From: Saccharopolyspora_C sp047200635
GTDB lineage: Bacteria > Actinomycetota > Actinomycetes > Mycobacteriales > Pseudonocardiaceae
Direction: 5' to 3'
DNA length: 64,000 bases
Assembly: GCF_047200635.1 (NCBI RefSeq)
Contig: NZ_JBJZOI010000003.1
Location: forward strand, 124,001-188,000
Shown: piece by piece, positions 17,955 through 25,270 of the stretch
How positions within the stretch are numbered: position 1 is the stretch's first letter
How the letters are laid out: every line of letters starts with the position of its first letter
Notes under the pieces: model-generated
Database searches by the model: none
Told to the model about the DNA's origin: nothing
What the model saw: only the letters and a program-made list of their open reading frames with translations
Program-made: the position numbers and the translations under genes

Positions 17955-20189
17955 TCAGCGGGCCTTGCCGAGCGTCGCGGCGATCCGGGCGGCCGAGGTG
18001 CCCAGCCCGGTCGGTCCGCCGAGCACGGCGGCGGCGAACGCGGGCGCGGCCGCGGGCTGGTGGCGCAGCGCCGACTCCTCGTAGCGGTGGCAACCGTCGT
18101 GCCACACGAGGATTCCGGACAACCAGTTGCGCAGCTCCTGCACGTACCCCAGCAGCATCTCGCGGGCCGCGGAGTCCAGGTCGAACTGCTCGAACAGCGC
18201 GGGCAGCTCCTCGGCCACGACGTGCTGGAACTGGCTCATCCGGGCGTTCATCAGGTCGACCACGACCTGCACGGCCCGGTCCTTGCCGCAGTCGAGGAAG
18301 TTCTGCACCACCAGGATCGCGTTGTGCAGCTCGCCCTCGTACTCGATCTCCTTCTGATAGGAGAACACGTCGTTGAGCAAGCAGGCGTAGTCGGCGGCGG
18401 CGTTCTCGATGGAGCGCAGCGTCCGCGTCCGGTAGATCTCCGGTGGGACCACGTCGCCGTGGGAGAGCCGGCACAGGCTCATCGTCAGGTCCGAGCCGAA
18501 GGTGCGGCGACGCATCTCGACGTAGTCCACCGGGTCCGGGATCCGGTTCTGCACCTGGTTGTGCAGCTCCCACAGCCAGCTGTCGATCATCACCACGATG
18601 GTGCGGCGGAAGGTCCGGCGCGCGTCGGCGTCCATCGGGGCCGTGGTGCGCCGCCACAGGTCGGCGAGCGCCACCTCCAGCGCGTTCGTCGGCACCGGCG
18701 GCTCCTCGGTGTCGTCCACCGGCATGAACAGCGGCAGCCGGTCGGTGCACACCTTCGCGGCGGTGAGGTCGGCGGTGCGCCCGAAGACGACCGGGTAGAA
18801 GTCGTCGCCGTAGGTCCCCCAGGCCAGCCAGTCGGTGCTGAGGTCGAGCTCCTCCGCGCTGGCGTCCGGGTGGATGCCGGAGGCGCACAGCGCCAGGTCG
18901 AAGTCCCGGATCAGCCGCTCGTCCCAGACCGCCCCGTCCAGCATCCCCATCCGGTGCGCCCACGCGACGGTGTGCTCCCGGGAGTGCTCCAGGTGCGGGC
19001 TCGACTTCGCCGGGAACGGCATGTGCATGTCCTGGCGCGGCACCGGGCCCACCGGCCGGTAGGGCTCGTGCCGGAAGGAGCGCGCCCGCTGCGGCGCGGT
19101 GCGCAGCACCGAGCTGGCGATCCGCGCGGCCGAGGTGCCGAGACCGGTCGGTCCGCTGAGCACGTCGCTGCCGGGCACGGGCTCGTCGCGGGTGCTTCCG
19201 TTCATGTAGCGGCTGGAACGCAGGTGCCACTCGTGCCCGCCGGACTGCCAGTCCTGCAAGCCCTTGGCGTAGGCGAACACCGCGGCGCGCTGCCCCGGAT
19301 CCACCCCGTGCTCCTCGAAGAGCGCGGGCAGTTCGGTGAGCGCGGTGTGCTCGAACTGGTGCAACCGCGAGGTGAGCAGGTCGTTGACCGCGTCGGCGGC
19401 CTGCTGCGTGCCGCACTCCAGGAACCGCTCGAAGACCAGCACGCCGTTGGACAGCTCGCCCTCGTCGAGCACCTCGCGCTCGTAGGAGAACAGGTCGTTG
19501 CGCAGGTGCACGGCGTCGGAGAAGGTGTCCCGCAGCACCTCCAGCGGCCGGCTGGCGGCGATCTCGGCGGGGACCTCGGCGTTCACCGCGTGCTCCACGA
19601 GGTTCGCCGACCAGGGCGCCCCGCCCACCTTGCGGCGCATCTCGACGTACTCGATGGGGTTGGACAGCCTGCTGCGGTCGATGTTGTGCAGCTCCCACAG
19701 GGATTCGTCGAGCAGGTTGCGGGTGCTCTCGGCGAAGCGCCGCCGCCAGTCCGCCGAGCGCAGCGGGACGGTGCGGTTCCACAGGTCGGCGAGCCCGCCT
19801 TCCACCGGGTTGCGGGGGGCCTCGGTGATCTCGCCCTCGACCGGCATGAACAGCGCCAGCCGGTCCAGGTGCTCCTGCGCGGCGGCCATGTCCCTGGTGC
19901 GCTTGTAGAGCTCGAGGAAGTGGTCGTCGAAGTAGAAGACCCACACGTACCAATCGGTCACCAGGTCCAGCTCGGGGCCGGGTGCGTCCGGGTGGGTGTA
20001 GGCGCACAGCAGCGCGTAGTCGTGGGTGTCGAAGTCCTGCTCGTCCCAGATCGGGATGCCCTGCTGCGGGACGTCGATCATGTCCTGCTGGTGGGCCCAC
20101 TCCTTGGTGTGGCGACGGGCGCGGTCCAGGTGCGGGTTCAGCCTCGCCGGGTGAGCCACGTAGAACTCGGGCAGCTGGAACGGTTGCAC
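17955..20189 (-). CDS. geoA: geosmin synthase (two-domain germacradienol/geosmin terpene cyclase)
   Basis: 744 residues with two class I terpene synthase domains. The N-terminal domain begins with the hallmark QPFQLPEFYVAHPARLNPHL and has the metal motifs DDHFLE (88-93) and NDLFSYERE (from 231); it converts farnesyl diphosphate to germacradienol/germacrene D. The C-terminal domain, from about residue 370, repeats the start (FPAKSSPHLEHSREHTVAWA). It has the variant motif DDFYP plus NDVFSYQKE, and converts germacradienol to geosmin. The length fits characterised enzymes (~725-750). The start is GTG 20189, with AAGGA about ten bases upstream. A small acyl-carrier-like gene precedes it on the same strand. 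Confidence 0.95.
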   Translation of the reverse strand: MQPFQLPEFYVAHPARLNPHLDRARRHTKEWAHQQDMIDVPQQGIPIWDEQDFDTHDYALLCAYTHPDAPGPELDLVTDWYVWVFYFDDHFLELYKRTRDMAAAQEHLDRLALFMPVEGEITEAPRNPVEGGLADLWNRTVPLRSADWRRRFAESTRNLLDESLWELHNIDRSRLSNPIEYVEMRRKVGGAPWSANLVEHAVNAEVPAEIAASRPLEVLRDTFSDAVHLRNDLFSYEREVLDEGELSNGVLVFERFLECGTQQAADAVNDLLTSRLHQFEHTALTELPALFEEHGVDPGQRAAVFAYAKGLQDWQSGGHEWHLRSSRYMNGSTRDEPVPGSDVLSGPTGLGTSAARIASSVLRTAPQRARSFRHEPYRPVGPVPRQDMHMPFPAKSSPHLEHSREHTVAWAHRMGMLDGAVWDERLIRDFDLALCASGIHPDASAEELDLSTDWLAWGTYGDDFYPVVFGRTADLTAAKVCTDRLPLFMPVDDTEEPPVPTNALEVALADLWRRTTAPMDADARRTFRRTIVVMIDSWLWELHNQVQNRIPDPVDYVEMRRRTFGSDLTMSLCRLSHGDVVPPEIYRTRTLRSIENAAADYACLLNDVFSYQKEIEYEGELHNAILVVQNFLDCGKDRAVQVVVDLMNARMSQFQHVVAEELPALFEQFDLDSAAREMLLGYVQELRNWLSGILVWHDGCHRYEESALRHQPAAAPAFAAAVLGGPTGLGTSAARIAATLGKAR

Positions 20190-20422
20190 GTGCGCACGTC
20201 CTTACTCCGCCGGGAGGGCGGGATCGGCTGCGAGGAGCGCGCGGGGTGCTCCTGTCGGCGCAGCGAAATCGTCTCGGTGGAGCAGGCAACCAGAGCCGGT
20301 GCGGGCGGCCAAGATCGTGAAGGCAGGTGCACTCGATCGAGAGGGGACGTCTCACCTGCGCGGCCCAAGGTGCGGGGCCGAATCTCGTCGCCGTCCGTGA
20401 TCTCGTTGGGCCGAACGGATGA

Positions 20423-20752
20423 TCAGTGTTCGGCTCCGGAGGGGTCGGCGGCGACCGCGCGGTTGTGCGACAGCAGCTCGGCCACCTCGGCGAGCGTGCG
20501 GTCGTAGACCTCCCACAGGTCCAGCTGGACGCGGTGGCGGCTGCGCAGCAGCAGCTCCAGCTCGGTGATCTCGGCGGGATCGAGTTCGAGGTGGTCCCGG
20601 ATCCGGTCCTCGGGGTGCCGCGCGCCGGAGCCGAGGCAGAGATCGCCGAGCACGGCGCGAGCGCGCTGCAGGGGGTCCACTGCCTCGGGGCGGGGCGCGG
20701 GCGCCGTCGGCGGCACCGCGGCACGAGGCGGTAAGAGGGGCGATCGGCACAC
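20423..20752 (-). CDS. small acyl-carrier-like protein without the carrier serine
   Basis: 109 residues. After a Pro-rich start, residues ~25-95 look like an acyl carrier four-helix domain: helix I (DPLQRARAVLGDL), then RIRDHLELDPAEITELELLLRSRHRVQL, then TLAEVAELL. Where carrier proteins read (L)DSLxxxEL, this one reads LDPAEITEL, so the phosphopantetheine-bearing Ser is replaced and it cannot be a normal carrier. GTG 20752 is chosen because AGGAG lies five to six bases upstream. It lies 233 bp before geoA on the same strand and may be cotranscribed. I do not recognise a named family; a scaffold or regulatory role is speculation. Confidence 0.6.
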   Translation of the reverse strand: MCRSPLLPPRAAVPPTAPAPRPEAVDPLQRARAVLGDLCLGSGARHPEDRIRDHLELDPAEITELELLLRSRHRVQLDLWEVYDRTLAEVAELLSHNRAVAADPSGAEH

Positions 20753-21368
20753 GGCGGACTCCTGCTGAGCGGCATCGGATGGGGAGACCGGTGCCCGGAG
20801 AGCGTGAGAACGTCCCGGCACCGGGCGGAAAACGCGAAGATCGCGCCGGAGAGGCGGCCGGAGCATGGCAGCGCGGATGGCCAGCGGACAAGGAACTCGG
20901 CGCCGTATGACCCGTTGGAGAACTGGATCCTGCTGGTCCGCGTGGATCTCCCGCACGGGATCGACCGTCAGTGATCGGAACGGTGCTCGCCCTCACCCGA
21001 GGCGGCGACCCAGGAGGCCGCTTTCGGTGGTCGTCACCGCAGGTCCGATTCGTCCATGATGGATTCATCGCGGTCACCCCGGCGGGCCTCCCGGCAGCCG
21101 GGCATCGGCTCTTTCCGCGCCCGGACGAGGAGGTCCGGGCGTCGCGGACGCCGCGCGGACCTCCGCCGGCCGCGATCCGGCGCAACGGCGCGCCGCCACC
21201 GGAATCCCGTCCACGACCGCGCGGCCGTCGAGGCCTCGGCACGGGTCCGGTGCGGGCCCGGGCATCCGCTCGCCGCTCGCGCTCCGCCCGTGCCGCACGA
21301 CGGAGCCCGCCGCAACGGATCCCACCGGCCCCGATCGGTCGTGGTGGAACAGCGAAGGAGTCGAGTCG
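20753..21368. other. divergent intergenic region between the carrier-like gene and the methyltransferase gene
   Basis: 616 bases with no supported gene. It must carry divergent promoters. A small inverted element TCCATGATGGA at about 21054-21064 lies in AT-richer surroundings (GATTCGTCCATGATGGATTC) and is the only operator-like structure I can see. Confidence 0.4.
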
Positions 21369-22763
21369 ATGCGTGCTCAAGAGCAACCTGATCTCCACCG
21401 GATCCTCGCCGAACCCGGGCCACCGGTCCAGGCGCCCGGCTGGGGCGGACTGCGGGCCGCGCTGGTGGCCCCGGACCGGCAGGTGGCCGACGCCGCGTTC
21501 ACCCGGCTCGCCGGCCAGCTGATCGACCCGGTCGCGGCCGGGCCCGCCGACCTCGTCGGTCCGCTGGAGGTGCTCACGGGGCCGCCGCACCCGAACCGGC
21601 CGCGGATCGCGCTGCTGCTCGGCGTGCTCGTGGGAGAGGACGCGACCCGTTCCTACCTGCCCGGTCAGGTCCGGGACGTGCTGGTGGCGCGGCTCGACGA
21701 GCTGCTGGCGCTGCTGGAGCGCGCCGACGCCGAGCGCTGCCTGCGCACCGCCGTGCTGCTCCTGCTGGCGCACCTGCCCGGTGAGCGGGACCGGATCCTG
21801 CCGGTCGTCGCGCGGACGACCGAGGAGGAGGAGTTCGCCCGGATCCGCCGCTGCCTGACCGAGCCCGACCTCGCCGATCCCGGTTGCACGGCGGGGATCG
21901 GCCGCGCCTGGCCGTCGCCGGCGCGCTGGGCGCAACCGGAGTCGATCGCGGGCCCGGTCCGCACCGGTGCGGAGCTCGCCGGGCTCTGGGACGCCGAGAC
22001 GGCCGCGCTGCGCGCCTACCAAGGTGCCCGCGCGGAGCACCAGATCCATCAGCAGATCGGCTGGCCGGACCTACCCGAACCGCCCGAACCCGCGGTACCG
22101 GCCCCCTCCGGCGGCTACCGCAGGCTGTTGGAGGCCGAAGTGGCGGGCGTCCGCGCCGAGGAACTGCGCCGCGAGGCGGCCGTCGTCCCGGGCGGCAACT
22201 GGGACGGCGCGGTCACCACCTGGGACGAGGACGGGCACCTGCGCCGCGGGCTGCGACCGGCCCCCGGCCCGGTGCTGGACGTGGCCTGCGGGGCCGGGCG
22301 CTGGACCCGGGTGCTGGCCGAGCAGGTCGGACCGGACCGGGTGCTGGGCCTCGACGCGGCCGCGCCGCTGCTGGAGCTGGCACGGGAGGCGGTGCCCGGG
22401 GTGCTGTTCACCGAGGGCGACGCCAGGGCGCTGCCGTTCCCGGACGGCTTCCTGGGCGCGGTCAACTGCTCCGACGCCCTGCACGTGCTGCCCGATCCGC
22501 ACCGGGTGATCGCCGAGGTGGCGCGGTGCCTGCACCCGGCGGGGACGTTCACCCTGAGCACCTACCGGCAGGGCACCCGGGCGTTCCAGCGCCACTTCCA
22601 GCGCTGCCACGAGCGCGTCTTCGGGCAGCGCTCGTTCGCTCCGGAGGAGCTCGGCGAGCTGCTCGGCTCGGCCGGCCTGGACGTGGTCGACACCGGAGGT
22701 CCGGGAACCTTCCTGTTCATCACCGCCCGCCGCCGCGGAGCCGAAGCGGTCCAGCCCGGCTGA
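21369..22763 (+). CDS. class I SAM-dependent methyltransferase with an extra helical N-terminal domain
   Basis: 464 residues. From about residue 300 there is a Rossmann methyltransferase: motif I VLDVACGAGRWTRVLAEQ, acidic loop LGLDAA, motif II EGDARALPFPDGFLGAVNC, and motif III LHPAGTFTLSTYRQG. Residues 1-200 are Leu/Ala-rich helices in repeated pairs (RTAVLLLLAHLPGERDRILPVV), resembling HEAT-like repeats, and a Pro-rich linker (PEPPEPAVPAP) precedes ~40 helical residues. The substrate is unknown. It is divergent from the carrier-like/geosmin pair, so a role in terpenoid or lipid modification is possible but not shown. Confidence 0.75.
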   Translation: MRAQEQPDLHRILAEPGPPVQAPGWGGLRAALVAPDRQVADAAFTRLAGQLIDPVAAGPADLVGPLEVLTGPPHPNRPRIALLLGVLVGEDATRSYLPGQVRDVLVARLDELLALLERADAERCLRTAVLLLLAHLPGERDRILPVVARTTEEEEFARIRRCLTEPDLADPGCTAGIGRAWPSPARWAQPESIAGPVRTGAELAGLWDAETAALRAYQGARAEHQIHQQIGWPDLPEPPEPAVPAPSGGYRRLLEAEVAGVRAEELRREAAVVPGGNWDGAVTTWDEDGHLRRGLRPAPGPVLDVACGAGRWTRVLAEQVGPDRVLGLDAAAPLLELAREAVPGVLFTEGDARALPFPDGFLGAVNCSDALHVLPDPHRVIAEVARCLHPAGTFTLSTYRQGTRAFQRHFQRCHERVFGQRSFAPEELGELLGSAGLDVVDTGGPGTFLFITARRRGAEAVQPG

Positions 22764-22770
22764 CCGAAAC

Positions 22771-22789
22771 TTCCCGGAATCACCGGGAA
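22771..22789 (+). terminator. hairpin just after the methyltransferase gene
   Basis: TTCCCGG (22771-22777) and CCGGGAA (22783-22789) form a perfect 7-bp stem with loop AATCA, seven bases after the stop codon. A second hairpin, CCCGCGT-CGTC-ACGCGGG, follows at about 22826-22843. Confidence 0.55.
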
Positions 22790-23006
22790 CTCCGCGCGGG
22801 CCGCGTCCGACGCTCCCGTCGGCCTCCCGCGTCGTCACGCGGGAACTCCGGCGGGAGCCGGGGGTTCGCGGATCCGCTCCCATCGCGTCCGCTCGCTCGT
22901 TCCCACCTGCGCGGACCCCGATTCCGGCGCTCGCGGCCGGCCCCGCGGGGTGCCCGTGATCACTTGACATCCGCGGCCGGGGCTGCGAACTTCTCATCCG
23001 TTCAAG

Positions 23007-23149
23007 CGACGGTGTGCAGGAAGCCGGTGTGAATCCGGCGCGGTCCCGCCACTGTGAGCGGGGAGCCTGCCTCCTCCCGTGCCACTGCCCCCGAGGCGGG
23101 AAGGCCGGAGGCCGGTGTCGATCCACGAGCCAGGAGACTGGCACCGTCG
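23007..23149 (+). ncRNA. cobalamin (B12) riboswitch
   Basis: The conserved core is plain to see: GGAAGCCGGTGTGAATCCGG (23019-23038), then the GCGGTCCCGCCACTGTGA segment, and the B12-box arm GAGCCAGGAGACTGGC. Terminal helix P1 forms between CGACGGTG (23007-23014) and CACCGTCG (23142-23149). Such aptamers bind adenosyl- or methylcobalamin and normally switch expression off when B12 is plentiful. It precedes the DUF364-CysK2-MFS operon with 163 bases between aptamer and first start codon, room for the expression platform. No intrinsic terminator is obvious, so control of translation is the more likely mode. Confidence 0.93.
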
Positions 23150-23189
23150 TGCCGATTCGCACGGGGTCGCGGAGCCCCGGAGGAGGTAC

Positions 23190-23267
23190 GTGGTGCCGCG
23201 CAACGCCGCATCGCGCCGTTCCGGCGCGCCATCCCCACCGGACCCGACCGCCCACCGCAGGGCGTGA
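23190..23267 (+). CDS. possible 25-residue leader ORF after the riboswitch
   Basis: GTG 23190 (or 23193) follows a strong AGGAGG at 23181-23186 and opens a 25-codon frame ending TGA 23265-23267, 45 bases before the DUF364 start. The peptide is Arg/Pro/Ser/Ala-rich with no recognisable domain. Its Shine-Dalgarno site is the best one in the leader and sits where the riboswitch platform would be, so it could be the regulated element, coupled to the operon. It may equally be chance; the codon content is not telling at this length. Confidence 0.35.
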   Translation: MVPRNAASRRSGAPSPPDPTAHRRA

Positions 23268-23312
23268 TCCCGCTCGCGTTCGTTTCGCCATCGCTCCGGT
23301 TCGGGGAGACAC

Positions 23313-24176
23313 GTGCGTCCTAGTCCTGCCCAGGCGGCACAACACGCCGCAGCAGAGTCCACTTCAGACAGATTGATCGCCGCCGCGCTGTCCGGCGAGC
23401 TCACCGGGGAGGATCCGGCGCTCCGGTCGGTGGCGGTCGCCTTCCTCACCGTGCAGGCCGCCCGGCATCCCGGGCGGGGGACCGGTTACACCAACGCGGT
23501 GCTGAGCGTCCGGGTCGGCGCCGCGGTCGGATCCTGCGCGGTCGAGCCGGGCGCGGTCGACGAGGAGACCGCGCGCGACTGCGCGGGCCGCCGCGTCGCG
23601 GAGCTGTTGCGGCATCCGCTGCCGCCGGTCCGGGTGGCCGCGCTGGACGCCTTCCTCGCGGCCGCCCGCCCGCACGCGGAGCACCCGCTCGCGCGGCGGG
23701 TCGTGGTCCCGGCGGGGGATTCGCTGGTGAAGTCGATGGCGCGGGCGCGCGCCGTCGCCGCGATCACCCGGGTTCCGGAAGGCGGTCGGGTCGCGGTGAT
23801 CGGCGTGGTCAACTCGTTGCTCGCGGCGTTGCGCGAGCGCGGCCTGGACTACCTGCCCTGCGACCTCAAGGGCGGCCGCACCGAGTGGGGCGAGCCGGTG
23901 CTCACCGAGCACGCGGAGGCGATCGCGGGAGCGGACGCGGTGTTGGCTTCCGGCATGGTGCTGGGCAACGGCACCTTCGACGAGATCGCGGCGACCTGCG
24001 CGCGGCGCGGCCTGCCGCTGACCATGTTCGCCCAGACCGGTCCGGCGGTGCTGCGCGAGCTGCTGGGCGGCCCGGTGCAGGCGCTCTCGGCGGAGCCGTA
24101 CCCGTTCTTCTGGCTCTCCGGGGAGCCGACCCCGATCCACACCTACGAGGCCGCCCGCCCCGAGGTCACGTCGTGA
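23313..24176 (+). CDS. DUF364 family protein (putative heavy-metal chelation, Rossmann-like)
   Basis: 287 residues. The N-terminal ~120 residues resemble the DUF4213 enolase-N-like part (GTGYTNAVLSVRVGAAVGSC). Residues ~140-280 form the DUF364 Rossmann-like domain: GRVAVIGVVNSLLAALRERG, YLPCDLKGG, GADAVLASGMVLGNGTFDEIA, then PLTMFAQTGPAVLRELLGG. The family is found in metal- and siderophore-related settings and has been suggested to bind heavy metals; no enzymatic activity is established to my knowledge. GTG 23313 follows GGGGAGA. It is the first gene after the B12 riboswitch and its stop overlaps the start of the next gene (GTGA). Confidence 0.85.
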   Translation: MRPSPAQAAQHAAAESTSDRLIAAALSGELTGEDPALRSVAVAFLTVQAARHPGRGTGYTNAVLSVRVGAAVGSCAVEPGAVDEETARDCAGRRVAELLRHPLPPVRVAALDAFLAAARPHAEHPLARRVVVPAGDSLVKSMARARAVAAITRVPEGGRVAVIGVVNSLLAALRERGLDYLPCDLKGGRTEWGEPVLTEHAEAIAGADAVLASGMVLGNGTFDEIAATCARRGLPLTMFAQTGPAVLRELLGGPVQALSAEPYPFFWLSGEPTPIHTYEAARPEVTS

Positions 24177-25270
24177 CGGGCCGGGCACCCGACCGGTGCG
24201 GTTCGGTCCTGGACCTGATCGGCGGCACCCCGATGGTCCGCATCGGCGTGCCGATGTCCGGGCCCCACCCGGGCTTCTGGGCGAAGCTGGAGGGCGTCGC
24301 TCCCGGCGGGATGAAGGCGCGGGCGGCGCGGGCGATGCTCGCGGGGGCCCGCGCGCGGGGTGAGCTGCGCCCCGGAGGGACGGTGATCGAGTCCACCAGC
24401 GGCACCCTCGGGCTCGGTCTCGCCTTCGTCGGGGCGGCCTGGGGGCATCCGGTGGTGGTGGTCGCCGACGCGGAGCTCGACGAGCTGACCCGCGCCCTGC
24501 TCGCCGCGCACGGGGTGCGGGTCGAGCTGGTGCGCGAGCCGCACCCGGTGGGCGGCTGGCAGCGGGCCCGGCTGGAGCGGGTGCGGGAGCTGATGGCCGA
24601 GCTGCCCGGGGCGTACTGGCCGGATCAGTACGGCAACCCGGACAACGTCGTGGGTTACCGCGAGCTCGGGCACGAGCTGCTCGACCAGCTGCCGGACGTC
24701 GAGGTGGTGGTGTGCGGCGTCGGCACCGGCGGGCACAGCGCGGGCATCGCGCAGGTGCTGCGGCGCCGCCGCCCCCGGGTCCGGCTGGTCGGGGTGGACG
24801 CGGCCGGCTCGGCGGTGTTCGGGGATCCGGCGGTGCCGCGCCTGATGCGCGGCCTCGGCAGCAGCATCCACCCGGGCAACGTGGACTACGACGCGTTCGA
24901 CGAGGTGCACTGGCTCGGCGCCGCCGAATCCGCCGCGGCCTGCCTGCGGCTGGCCTCCGGCGCGTTCGTCACCGGGGGGTGGAGCACCGGCGCGGTGGCG
25001 CTGGTCGCCTCCTGGTGCGCGCGCGAGCTGGGCTCGGACCGGGTGGCGGCGGTGTTCCCGGACGGCCCGCACCGCTACTGGCGGACGATCTACGACGCGG
25101 AGTTCCGCGCGGGGTTGCCGGATCCGGTCTCCGAACCCTCCGAAGTGGACGGTGTGCCGGACGAGGTCGACAGCGCGACGAGCTGGCGGAGGTCGCGCAA
25201 GGTGGTCGATCCCTGCGCCCACCGCGCCGCCGGTTCCGCGGGTTGCCCGGTCTGCGAGGTGCGGCCGTGA
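24173..25270 (+). CDS. PLP-dependent cysteine synthase-family enzyme (CysK2-like)
   Basis: 365 residues, fold type II PLP enzyme. LIGGTPMVRI opens the domain, the Schiff-base lysine is K48 in GGMKARAA, and the substrate loop is ESTSGTLG (73-80). The PLP phosphate loop is GVGTGGHSAG, and TGGWSTGAV lies near the end. Length and sequence style fit the CysK2 branch (M. tuberculosis CysK2 uses O-phosphoserine and makes S-sulfocysteine), which also contains metallophore enzymes that build diaminopropionate-type units. An unusual tail carries C348-x-H350 and C358-x2-C361, a possible metal site. It overlaps both neighbours by four bases in the riboswitch operon. Confidence 0.85.
   Translation: MTGRAPDRCGSVLDLIGGTPMVRIGVPMSGPHPGFWAKLEGVAPGGMKARAARAMLAGARARGELRPGGTVIESTSGTLGLGLAFVGAAWGHPVVVVADAELDELTRALLAAHGVRVELVREPHPVGGWQRARLERVRELMAELPGAYWPDQYGNPDNVVGYRELGHELLDQLPDVEVVVCGVGTGGHSAGIAQVLRRRRPRVRLVGVDAAGSAVFGDPAVPRLMRGLGSSIHPGNVDYDAFDEVHWLGAAESAAACLRLASGAFVTGGWSTGAVALVASWCARELGSDRVAAVFPDGPHRYWRTIYDAEFRAGLPDPVSEPSEVDGVPDEVDSATSWRRSRKVVDPCAHRAAGSAGCPVCEVRP

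Noticed and set aside
17926..20775. 949-codon minus-strand frame over the geosmin region
   Set aside because: Out-of-frame shadow of geosmin synthase; the real frame has both terpene synthase metal motifs.
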